Positions 1 to 6,184 of a stretch of 6,202 nucleotides of DNA are shown here, piece by piece. The notes under the pieces are model-generated. The model did no database searches, had not been told where the DNA came from, and saw only the letters and a list, made by a program, of their open reading frames with translations. Position numbers and translations under genes: made by a program. Source of the stretch: Actinomycetes bacterium (GTDB lineage: Bacteria > Actinomycetota > Acidimicrobiia > Acidimicrobiales > RAAP-2); contig JAKBCT010000056.1 of NCBI GenBank assembly GCA_021807655.1, positions 1 through 6,202 of the forward strand. Reading direction: 5' to 3'. The stretch's first letter is position 1; every line of letters starts with the position of its first letter.

Positions 1-783
1 GATGTTCGTGGCTGCACCAAGCAATTCGGTGAGACCAATCGCGCTGGCGAGCGACGTCGTCTTCAGCATCGAGATGACTTCATTGCCGGTCGGCGGAATG
101 ATGATCCGCATCGCCTGCGGCAGGACGACGAGGCGCAGTGATTGGCCGCGCGTCATGCCGAGTGAACTGGCCGCCTCGACTTGACCCTCATCAACCGAAA
201 TCAGGCCCGATCGCGCGATTTCGGACATGTACGCCGCTTCGTTGAGCCCGAGTGCGACCGCCGCCGCGGTGAACGGCGTCAGCAGGGTCACCATGTCGAG
301 GTGCAAGAACGTGACGGGCAAGAACGGAAGCCCAATAGTGAGCGTCGGATAGATGGCAGAGATGTTGAACCAGAACAGGAGTTGCACGTACACCGGCGTG
401 CCGCGAAAAAACCACGTGTAACTCCAAGCCGGAGACGACAGCAGTCGGCTCGGCGAGAGGCGCATGACGGCGATCAACACGCCGAGCACGATGCCGATGG
501 CCATGGCCAGCACCGTGAGCTCCATGGTCTTGACGAGGCCGTGCAGTATCTCCGATGACGTGAAGTAGTGAAAAACGATGTTCCAGCTGAAACGCCAGTT
601 GATCTGCGGGTGACACGCCCGTACACCGCCCACCGTCTCGCACGAGCGCTGTCCCGTCGGGATTCTTGAGATGATCGTGTGCCCGAGCATCCCGATGAGG
701 ACCATGATGACAGCCCCGCCAAACCAACGTCCGACGTGGCGGACGGGGACGACCTTAACTTCGTCGCCCCCGTCCGAACTCAT
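1..783 (-). CDS. Polar amino acid ABC transporter permease (HisM/GlnP type), 3' end cut by window edge
   Basis: This is the inner-membrane subunit of an ABC importer for amino acids or similar polar solutes. The reading frame is open from an ATG at 783 to the window edge, giving 261 residues without a stop. About 30-50 C-terminal residues are probably missing, judged from the usual family length. A first hydrophobic segment lies near residues 22-39. It is followed by an extracytoplasmic loop with two cysteines (C48, C57), then further membrane segments at about 85-105, 125-141 and 164-180. The family signature FFRGTPVYVQLLFWF is at 125-139. The EAA loop that contacts the ATPase is at about 203-231 and reads EAASSLGMTRGQSLRLVVLP, followed by QAMRIIIPP. 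The start lies 39 bases after the binding-protein stop, with only a weak ribosome binding site, so the two genes are likely co-transcribed. The ATPase gene is expected further left. Family assignment is firm; the substrate is unknown. Confidence 0.93.
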   Translation of the reverse strand, partial: MSSDGGDEVKVVPVRHVGRWFGGAVIMVLIGMLGHTIISRIPTGQRSCETVGGVRACHPQINWRFSWNIVFHYFTSSEILHGLVKTMELTVLAMAIGIVLGVLIAVMRLSPSRLLSSPAWSYTWFFRGTPVYVQLLFWFNISAIYPTLTIGLPFLPVTFLHLDMVTLLTPFTAAAVALGLNEAAYMSEIARSGLISVDEGQVEAASSLGMTRGQSLRLVVLPQAMRIIIPPTGNEVISMLKTTSLASAIGLTELLGAATNI

Positions 784-802
784 GGCTACGTTTCTACTAC
801 AA

Positions 803-820
803 CTTCGAAAATCGTCGAAG
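803..820 (-). other. Small hairpin between binding-protein and permease genes
   Basis: A perfect 6-bp inverted repeat (CTTCGA, 6-base loop, TCGAAG) fills much of the 39-base gap between the two transporter genes. It has no U-run after it, so it is not a standard terminator. By analogy with other binding-protein/permease operons it could stabilise the upstream message and keep binding protein in excess over permease. It is short and could be chance. Confidence 0.25.
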
Positions 821-822
821 CG

Positions 823-1707
823 TTAGGCCCCCGCTCCGTTGAGCTGAATCCGACCCAATGGCAGCGCTCCGGCCTGCACACCGTAGTGGTTGAGAATGGC
901 GCGGTACGTCCCGTTGGCCACCAGTACCTTCACCGCGGCTTGGATGGCCTTGGCGAGTGCGAGACCGGCTGGCGTCTTGGGCGTAGCGAAGCCGTAGGGC
1001 GCAACGTTCACGGCTCGTCCAACGAGTTTGAACGCGCCCTTTGACGTCGCGACGATGTAACCGGCAATCTGGCTGTCAGCGAAACCGAACTGCGCGTGTC
1101 CCGACGAGACGGCCACGTTGGCCTCGGTCTGGGTGGAGAAGGACAAGACACTCAACTTCTTGCCCGCGGGGCACGTCTTGGCGGTGTTGTTCGCGTCGGT
1201 CTCCTCGACGGTACCGGTTTCCACCGCGACGCTGTGACCACAGAAGCTCTTCAGTCCATTGAAGCTCAACTTCGCACTCGACTTGGCGTAGACGCCCTCA
1301 CCGGCCTGGAAATAGTCGACGAAGTTGACTTGTGCTTCGCGCGCCTTGTTGTCAGTGAACGACGAATTACCAATGACGTAGTGCCCCGCCTTGATTCCGG
1401 CGATGATGTTGTCAAAGGTCACGTTATTCTCGTTGATCTTGATGCCTAGGGTCTTAGCGATCGCGTTGATCAAATCGATGTCGAAGCCGACCATCTTGGT
1501 TCCGTTCATGTACTCGTCGGGCGCGTAGGTCGCGTCCGTCGCTACCTGGAGAACCTTGCCCTTAAAGGCCGACGGCACCAACTTGGCCGCTGCGGCGTTG
1601 TACGACCCCGTGGTCGAGGACGCGCCGGCGACCGCGGTCGAGGCTAGGACGAGCGTCGCTACGCCCGCCGTGACCAGTGCTTGACGCACGCGTGAAATCC
1701 GCTGCAT
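823..1707 (-). CDS. ABC transporter solute-binding protein, amino acid type (SBP_bac_3 family), secreted
   Basis: This 294-residue exported receptor captures the solute for the permease encoded next. I chose the ATG at 1707 over an upstream in-frame start at 1743 because GAGGGAG lies five bases before it and a clean signal peptide follows. The basic n-region is MQRISRVRQ, the hydrophobic core is about residues 10-28, and cleavage is likely near AVA-GA or AGA-SS. There is no lipobox cysteine. The mature part shows the family pattern: ATDATYAPDEYM at 56-67, VGFDIDLINAIA at 73-84, SSFTDNKAREAQVNFVDYF at 115-133 and FADSQIAGYI at 209-218. By homology R123 and D211 are candidates for binding the solute carboxylate and amino groups. 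C156 and C179 may form a disulfide. The C-terminus (NGTYRAILNHYGVQAGAL) is typical of actinobacterial members. Family is certain; the ligand is not. Confidence 0.94.
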   Translation of the reverse strand: MQRISRVRQALVTAGVATLVLASTAVAGASSTTGSYNAAAAKLVPSAFKGKVLQVATDATYAPDEYMNGTKMVGFDIDLINAIAKTLGIKINENNVTFDNIIAGIKAGHYVIGNSSFTDNKAREAQVNFVDYFQAGEGVYAKSSAKLSFNGLKSFCGHSVAVETGTVEETDANNTAKTCPAGKKLSVLSFSTQTEANVAVSSGHAQFGFADSQIAGYIVATSKGAFKLVGRAVNVAPYGFATPKTPAGLALAKAIQAAVKVLVANGTYRAILNHYGVQAGALPLGRIQLNGAGA

Positions 1708-1712
1708 GACTA

Positions 1713-1719
1713 CTCCCTC
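1713..1719 (-). promoter_or_regulatory. Ribosome binding site of the solute-binding protein gene
   Basis: GAGGGAG on the minus strand sits five bases before the ATG at 1707. It decides the start: the alternative in-frame codon at 1743 lies upstream of this site, would put 12 extra residues before the signal peptide, and overlaps an inverted repeat. Confidence 0.7.
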
Positions 1720-1723
1720 GCTG

Positions 1724-1749
1724 TTGACGTCACTATGACGCAACCGTCA
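1724..1749. promoter_or_regulatory. Overlapping inverted repeats (three TGACG/CGTCA arms), possible operator
   Basis: Just upstream of the binding-protein ribosome binding site, the plus strand reads TTGACGTCA (1724-1732), CTA, then TGACGCAA (1736-1743), then CCGTCA. The first two arms form a near-perfect inverted repeat, and the third arm CGTCA (1745-1749) can pair with the second. The arrangement fits either a dimeric repressor site or two mutually exclusive hairpins in the leader mRNA. No confident -35/-10 pair could be placed beside it. Confidence 0.35.
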
Positions 1750-1871
1750 TTGATACCAGATGACCCAGCCCATTTGCGTCGCACCGCCGATGTTTTTCAC
1801 GACTTCATCAACCAACGCGTCCGCAATACTCGATCGACTCCTGATGGCACTGGGTTTTATCTCGGTGCGCT

Positions 1872-1886
1872 GGTCATCACGTGACC
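1872..1886. repeat. Short inverted repeat after the sulfatase gene
   Basis: GGTCA, five-base loop, TGACC lies 11 bases past the stop codon of the sulfatase gene, and it contains the 8-base palindrome TCACGTGA. It lacks a following T-run on either strand, so it is at best a weak 3' end structure or a protein-binding site. Confidence 0.3.
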
Positions 1887-1897
1887 TCCGTGGTTCA

Positions 1898-3343
1898 TCA
1901 ACCGACGGCGGCCTCCTGCGGCCATCGGCCCCGCCGCTCACGCCCGAGCACCATGTCGGTCACGTCGCGTCCCAGATGCTCCTGGCGCCATTGGAGCTGC
2001 TCCTGGGCGGCCATCAGGATCCGATTGGTATCGAGACACGGCGTACGCCACGTTGGATCGGCTTGGAGGTCATAGCACCGGAAGTTGCCGTCGCCAAATT
2101 GGACGTAGGCCGTGTCCTCGCCCACCGACACGGCCAGATTCTGACGACTGAGCATTCGATCGATCGGCCAGCCCGGTCCACCGCGACCGAGGGAGAACGA
2201 GCGGTAGTCCCACTCGTAATGGGCCGCCGTGCGCCACTCGGTCGTCGAACCATCCAGCAAGGGAACCAAGGATCGGCCGTCGCACTGGATCGGCGCTGGA
2301 ACCCCCAGCGCATCCGCCAAGGTCACCAGAATGTCCACGTTCTCGGTGTACTGCGACACGACGCGCCCCGGTGAGCAGCGCCGCGGGTCTCGCCAGAGAC
2401 CGATGATGTGATAGCTCTGGGGAAAGAATCCGAGCTTCTCGATCAGCCCGTGATCGCCGAGTTGTTCGCCGTGATCGGCCGTCACGATGACGAGCGTGTC
2501 CGCCCACTCGCCGCGCTCTTCTATGGCCTGGACCACCCGCCCAACTTGTGCATCGACTTCGCTGATCATGCCGTAGTACTGCGTTCGCAAGTGACGCATG
2601 CCGCGTTCGTCCGCGGGTGCCGCACTGGCGCGAAGGGTGAGGGCAATGTCGTGGATCGGGTGACGATCTTGCGTGGACGGCGCAATTGGCATGTCGACGT
2701 CGTCGGGATCGTACATCGACGAGAAGTGTCCCGCCGCACCGTAGGGAGGGTGGGGCCGCAGATAACTGAGGTGTGCGAACCATCCCGATTCTTGGCGTCC
2801 CAGCCAGTCGAGAAACCGAGTCGTGAGGAATCCGCTCAGTGAGTCCTGCGCGGGGCGGTCGGGCTCACCGCGCAACGCCGCGGCCCAACCGCTGGGTACG
2901 TCGTATCCCTTCGCGCGCAGATGCTGCACCCAGCCCGCCTGGCTCTCGGGTAGGTACAGGCCGACCGAAAGTCCCGGGAGCACCCCGTCGTAGTAGTCGA
3001 GTCGCGGATCGTCCGGTCCCACCGCGGCGAAGGGGTCAAGGCCCTGATCCGTGTAGCCAAAGAGCGTCGGGTCGTAGCCCGCGTGGCGCGCCAACGTCGC
3101 AAAGCTCTGGAACCGGCTATCCAGCGGCGTTCCGTTAGCCACGACGCGATTGTTCATCTGGTAGGTCCCGGTGTACAGCGCCGCCCGACCCGGCGCGCAC
3201 GGGGCGGCCTGCGAATAGTGTCGGCTGAGTCGAACACCCTCACGAGCGATCCGGTCAAGCGTGGGGGTCTTGACCAGCGGATGACCTGCCGCGCCGTACG
3301 TATCGCCTCGGAACTGGTCCAGCGTTATGAACAGAACGTTCAC
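1898..3343 (-). CDS. Sulfatase-superfamily hydrolase, phosphonate monoester hydrolase/arylsulfatase-like
   Basis: This is a 481-residue metal-dependent hydrolase of the alkaline phosphatase/sulfatase superfamily. It is predicted to cleave a sulfate ester, phosphonate monoester or phosphodiester in the cytosol, since no signal peptide is present. The N-terminal strand NVLFITLDQFRGD supplies metal ligands D9 and Q10; a D-Q pair here is typical of phosphonate monoester hydrolases. The formylglycine motif is CAPGRAALYTG (C49 to G59), a variant with glycine where serine or alanine is usual. It is followed by NGTPLDSRF (70-78) and GYDPTLFGYTDQ (89-100), again PMH-like. Other active-site candidates are H198 (RPHPPY), D290-H291 (TADHGEQLGDHG) and K303. 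The C-terminal part has QCDGRSLVPLL (353-363) and an HYEWDYR segment. Family members are often somewhat longer (about 510-550). The start is GTG, overlapping the preceding stop by four bases (GTGA), with no strong ribosome binding site, so translational coupling is likely. Family is firm; the substrate is open. Confidence 0.92.
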   Translation of the reverse strand: MNVLFITLDQFRGDTYGAAGHPLVKTPTLDRIAREGVRLSRHYSQAAPCAPGRAALYTGTYQMNNRVVANGTPLDSRFQSFATLARHAGYDPTLFGYTDQGLDPFAAVGPDDPRLDYYDGVLPGLSVGLYLPESQAGWVQHLRAKGYDVPSGWAAALRGEPDRPAQDSLSGFLTTRFLDWLGRQESGWFAHLSYLRPHPPYGAAGHFSSMYDPDDVDMPIAPSTQDRHPIHDIALTLRASAAPADERGMRHLRTQYYGMISEVDAQVGRVVQAIEERGEWADTLVIVTADHGEQLGDHGLIEKLGFFPQSYHIIGLWRDPRRCSPGRVVSQYTENVDILVTLADALGVPAPIQCDGRSLVPLLDGSTTEWRTAAHYEWDYRSFSLGRGGPGWPIDRMLSRQNLAVSVGEDTAYVQFGDGNFRCYDLQADPTWRTPCLDTNRILMAAQEQLQWRQEHLGRDVTDMVLGRERRGRWPQEAAVG

Positions 3344-4269
3344 GCGCTGATGACGAGTCGATGGAGGTGGGCGGCGATGTCGTCGAGAATCTCCAGCGCC
3401 TCGGGCACGATGCCACCCAGACGAATGAAACCGTGAATCATCCCTTCGGCTTCCAACAGCTCGACGTGGACGCCGTAGTGCTCGAGCAGCCCGGCGTACG
3501 CGACACCCTCGTCACGCAAGGGATCTAGGGTGGCGACGACGATGATCGCCGATGGTGAACCGGTCAGGTCCGCGTTCATCAGTGGTGAGACCCGGGGGTC
3601 GGTGTGGTCCGCGGTACCGAGGTACTGGCGGTAGTCAAAGCGCAGGTGATCCAATTCGAGTCCGTAACCCGTTGCGTACGCGTGCGCCGAATCGGTGACC
3701 ATCTCGGGACCGAGGGTCGGGTAGAGCAGGACTTGGGCAACGATGCCCAAGTTGTCGTGGCGCGTGAGGGCAGACGCAACGGTGGCGAGCGTGGCCCCCG
3801 CCGAATCGCCCATGACGAACAGGGCGGCGTCGGCGTCGGCGAAGCGTTCGCGGTGCGTCGCCACGTAACGCAAGACATCGACCGCATCGTCGACGCCGTC
3901 CGGAAAGGGGTGCTCTGGAGCCAGTCGATAGTCGACGGCCAGAACCCGCATCGCCGTGTCTTCGGCGACCCGTCGACAAACCCCGTCGTGCGTCTCCAAA
4001 TCACCAACCACGAACGAACCACCGTGGAAGTAGGTCACCAGTCCCCTGGCTTCGTCGACGCTGGGCACGTACAAGCGTGCCCTGATGCTGCGACCGCCTA
4101 GATCGATGACGCAGTCCGCGACCGAACCGATCGACACGACGTCGGGCCAGAGCGCGGCGGCGGTCGCGCGGTACGCGCCACGGCGAGCGGCGATCGTCAC
4201 CGTCGACGGATGCGGCGCCGGCCGAGCGCGTATTTCATCAAGGTACGCCTGCAACGCCGGGTGATTCAT
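3340..4269 (-). CDS. Alpha/beta hydrolase, hormone-sensitive lipase (HSL) family esterase
   Basis: This 309-residue serine hydrolase is predicted to split carboxylic esters, probably of short or medium acyl chains, in the cytosol. The HSL-family oxyanion-hole motif HGGSF is at 82-86. DYRLAPEHPFPDGVDD is at 113-128, and the nucleophile elbow GDSAG at 154-158 carries S156. The remaining triad residues are D249 in DPLRDEG and H279 in MIHGF. All catalytic elements are intact and the length is normal for the family. An N-terminal helical cap covers about residues 1-40. There is no signal peptide. The ATG at 4269 has an excellent ribosome binding site (GAGGAGG, four bases before it). The gene begins 44 bases after the CoA-transferase stop, and its stop overlaps the sulfatase start, placing it in the middle of a three-gene operon. 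A lactonase or other ester-cleaving role is equally possible. Confidence 0.94.
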   Translation of the reverse strand: MNHPALQAYLDEIRARPAPHPSTVTIAARRGAYRATAAALWPDVVSIGSVADCVIDLGGRSIRARLYVPSVDEARGLVTYFHGGSFVVGDLETHDGVCRRVAEDTAMRVLAVDYRLAPEHPFPDGVDDAVDVLRYVATHRERFADADAALFVMGDSAGATLATVASALTRHDNLGIVAQVLLYPTLGPEMVTDSAHAYATGYGLELDHLRFDYRQYLGTADHTDPRVSPLMNADLTGSPSAIIVVATLDPLRDEGVAYAGLLEHYGVHVELLEAEGMIHGFIRLGGIVPEALEILDDIAAHLHRLVISA

Positions 4270-4273
4270 TGGT

Positions 4274-4280
4274 CCTCCTC
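4274..4280 (-). promoter_or_regulatory. Strong ribosome binding site of the HSL-type hydrolase gene
   Basis: GAGGAGG on the minus strand lies four bases before the ATG at 4269. It is the strongest such site in the window. It suggests independent efficient initiation on the operon mRNA, and then the downstream sulfatase gene is reached by coupling. Confidence 0.7.
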
Positions 4281-4313
4281 GCGTGCAGCCTAGGCAACGA
4301 TCGCGCCGTATCG

Positions 4314-5543
4314 CTAGAGAATTCCCAACTCCTTCGCCGCGCGCTCGAGGCCGTCGCGCGCTCGAGGATGCGCAGCGCAGTCAATGAGTGCCCTCGCTTG
4401 GGCGCTTTGACTGCGACCGAAGAGCGTCGCCACTCCTTGTTCGGTGACGACCGCGCTGTGCTGAAAGGAACAGACCGGGGTGTTCAGTAACGGAACGACC
4501 GTTGATTCGTCGGACTTCTCGTGCCACGACCGCAGTGCCAACACCGCTTGCCCATTACGCGAGTGCAGGGCTCCACTGACGAAATCTGGTTGACCACCGA
4601 ATCCCGAATAAATGGTGCCTCGCACGTAGCTCGCGTTGGCTTGCGCGTAGAGGTCAACCTCCAGCGCCGTATTGATCGACACCATCGATGGCTGTTCAGC
4701 AATGCGCGCTGGATTGTTCGCCACCTCGGTGCGGCGCATGACCACGCGCGGATTTCGATGGACCCAGCGGTAAAGCTCGGCCGAACCGTACAAGAAGGTC
4801 GACGTAACGACCCGATCAGGGTCGATCGCGCCGGCGCGATCTAACGCCATGACACCGTCACTGATCATTTCTGACCACACGCCAAGGTGGCGCAACCGAC
4901 CCATGAACGATAGGGCCGCATCGGGCACGAGGCCGATCCCCATCTGCAGCGTCGCGCCGTCACTCGCCAATGACGCGATGTGGCGCCCAATCTGTGCCGC
5001 GCCATCGTCGATCGGACGCGAACGGGGTGACTGGAGCGGTTCGTCGACCTCAAGCGCCAGATCAATCAGATCAGCGTCGATTTCGCCATCGCCCATCGTG
5101 TAGGGCATCCGCGGATTCACCTGGGCCACCACGACGCCACCGCGTCGTCGCACTTCGTGAATCGCCGCCGGCAAGATATTCACCTCGATACCTAAAGAAA
5201 CTCGCCCGCGCTGTGGCGGCGACGTCTGTAGCAAGACGACGTCGGGCGGACGTGACGACGCAAAGAGACGCGGCACCAGCGAGAGGCGCATCGGGAAAAA
5301 CTCCACGCCCGACGCCCCCCGTATCCCGTCGCCCACAAACGGCGTCTCGGTGATTAGTCCTTTTCGCTCGGGCCAGCCCAACTGTGGATTGAGAACGAAA
5401 GCGCGCCACGTCGCCAACGAGGAGTTAGCGATCGCCACCAACCTCCACGGCGTCGCAAAATTCCCCGACACAACGACGCGCGGTTCCTCAGCGTCGAGAG
5501 CTGAAAGCCGGCGACCAACGTCCGCTTCAGTAACTGTTTGCAT
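4314..5543 (-). CDS. CoA-transferase of the acetyl-CoA hydrolase/4-hydroxybutyrate CoA-transferase family
   Basis: This 409-residue enzyme is predicted to move coenzyme A between acyl-CoA and a free carboxylate, or less likely to hydrolyse acyl-CoA. The N-terminal domain has VVVSGNFATPW (23-33), LLQTSPPQRGRVSLGIEVN (104-122) and VNPRMPYTMGD (142-152). The second domain has MGIGLVPDAAL (201-211) and then VWSEMISDG (222-230), where E225 aligns with the catalytic glutamate of the family (the H-T/S-E-M-F-S-D-G motif). NTALEVDLYAQANAS (291-305), GFGGQPDFVSGA (314-325) and VVTEQGVATLFGRS (365-378) complete the C-terminal signatures. I chose the ATG at 5543 because GGAG precedes it by seven bases and family similarity begins just after it. 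The frame stays open upstream to an ATG at 5705, but those 54 residues (MNGMATRELP...) look non-coding and have no good ribosome binding site. It is the first gene of the operon. Family is firm; the acyl substrate is unknown. Confidence 0.92.
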   Translation of the reverse strand: MQTVTEADVGRRLSALDAEEPRVVVSGNFATPWRLVAIANSSLATWRAFVLNPQLGWPERKGLITETPFVGDGIRGASGVEFFPMRLSLVPRLFASSRPPDVVLLQTSPPQRGRVSLGIEVNILPAAIHEVRRRGGVVVAQVNPRMPYTMGDGEIDADLIDLALEVDEPLQSPRSRPIDDGAAQIGRHIASLASDGATLQMGIGLVPDAALSFMGRLRHLGVWSEMISDGVMALDRAGAIDPDRVVTSTFLYGSAELYRWVHRNPRVVMRRTEVANNPARIAEQPSMVSINTALEVDLYAQANASYVRGTIYSGFGGQPDFVSGALHSRNGQAVLALRSWHEKSDESTVVPLLNTPVCSFQHSAVVTEQGVATLFGRSQSAQARALIDCAAHPRARDGLERAAKELGIL

Positions 5544-5550
5544 CACGCAA

Positions 5551-5554
5551 CTCC
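5551..5554 (-). promoter_or_regulatory. Ribosome binding site deciding the CoA-transferase start
   Basis: GGAG on the minus strand is seven bases before the ATG at 5543. It sits beside a 10-base palindrome, GATCCGGATC (5555-5564). It supports the shorter 409-residue protein over the 463-residue reading from 5705. Confidence 0.5.
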
Positions 5555-5762
5555 GATCCGGATCCAGTGTGCCAGACCGGGACGTCGCGGCCGAGTGGGC
5601 GATGTCCAGGCGATCGATGTCCGGACCAATGCGACAACTCCGCCGATCATCAACGGCCATTGGAAGCTGTTCGGTCGGCAGTTCACGAGTCGCCATGCCG
5701 TTCATCCGTTCACGTTCCGTCGAGCCGGTTGTCGACCCGCCCGTTTTGGGGACGCCGATATC

Positions 5763-5778
5763 GGCTAGGGACCTAGCC
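5763..5778. repeat. 16-base palindrome, possible operator
   Basis: GGCTAGG, two central bases, CCTAGCC: a perfect 7-bp inverted repeat about 220 bases upstream of the CoA-transferase start. The two-base centre is too tight for an RNA hairpin at full stem length, so a binding site for a dimeric regulator is a better reading than a terminator. The sequence does not match an operator I can name with confidence. Confidence 0.35.
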
Positions 5779-6085
5779 CACGTACCGCGGCGCCGACTGG
5801 GTTCATCGCCATCAAGTCAATGCCGCTTCGACGTCGTCACGTCATGGCCAGATCCGCGGAGGTGACGCCACGTCGGCCGTCTTGACTGCTCTGGCGCAGC
5901 TCGATGGCGTGCGTGGTGGGCCATCGCGCGAACACATCGGCCGACTGCTGGCCAGTGCGCCCGCGTCGATCGGTGAACTGACCGGCCCGCTCGTGACCTC
6001 GAGAAGGCAACATTGGCGCACGCGTGACCGTGCCATCGACCACGCGTTACCCACCACGAAACCGGCTCTTCCGGTAATAGCGAGG

Positions 6086-6184
6086 TGTCAGGCAAATGTC
6101 TTCCGATTGAAGGCATCTTTGCTTGTCGAAGTCGAACTCTTGTCTTGTCAGGCTGTACCTGACTACGTAAGGTTGGTCCTGACA
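6086..6184. repeat. Cluster of four TGTCAGG/CCTGACA half-sites
   Basis: TGTCAGG occurs at 6086-6092 and 6146-6152, and the inverse CCTGAC(A) at 6158-6163 and 6178-6184. The middle two form a perfect inverted repeat, GTCAGGCTGTACCTGAC (6147-6163). Same-orientation copies are 60 and 20 bases apart, close to whole helical turns, so the sites could lie on one face of the DNA. This looks like a multi-site operator for a dimeric transcription factor. Confidence 0.45.
6145..6173 (+). promoter_or_regulatory. Candidate rightward promoter with an operator in its spacer
   Basis: TTGTCA (6145-6150) and TAAGGT (6168-6173) are separated by 17 bases, matching sigma-70-type spacing. The -35 agrees with the consensus at five of six positions, and the -10 keeps the TA...T frame. 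The inverted repeat GTCAGG-CTGTA-CCTGAC occupies the -35/-10 spacer, and another half-site covers the expected start near 6180. It would drive a divergent plus-strand gene beyond the right edge of the window and be repressible by the bound regulator. Confidence 0.35.

Larger units (their letters stand above)
1708..1897 (-). promoter_or_regulatory. Intergenic region between the hydrolase operon and the transporter operon
   Basis: These 190 bases separate the sulfatase stop codon from the binding-protein start. The region must carry the transporter promoter unless the transporter is read through from the operon upstream. A TATCAAT stretch on the minus strand at about 1750-1756 could be a -10 element, but it has no good -35 partner. 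I see no GC-rich hairpin followed by a T-run, so no intrinsic terminator is supported here. Confidence 0.4.

Noticed and set aside
191..727. 178-codon open frame on the minus strand overlapping the permease
   Set aside because: It is an out-of-frame, histidine- and arginine-rich reading. The frame from 783 gives clear permease signatures across the same bases.
1872..1886. Intrinsic terminator for the three-gene operon
   Set aside because: The stem is only five base pairs and there is no T-run after it on the minus strand. It is kept only as an inverted repeat.
1747..1941. 64-codon minus-strand frame spanning the end of the sulfatase gene and the intergenic region
   Set aside because: It starts at a GTG inside the sulfatase gene, has no ribosome binding site and no recognisable motif, and its first half is an arginine-rich shadow.
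5350..5865. 171-codon plus-strand open frame opposite the start of the CoA-transferase gene
   Set aside because: It is mostly antisense to a well-supported gene, is rich in serine and arginine, and shows no family features.
5837..6043. 68-codon minus-strand frame beginning with GTG after a GGTGGG stretch
   Set aside because: The start site is just passable and the third codon positions are G/C-rich. However, the complementary codons on the other strand show the same bias, and the product is not recognised. It is too weak to list as a gene.
6061..6075. ACCGG-CTCTT-CCGGT hairpin as a terminator
   Set aside because: A 5-bp stem with no poly-T on either side; it may be chance.
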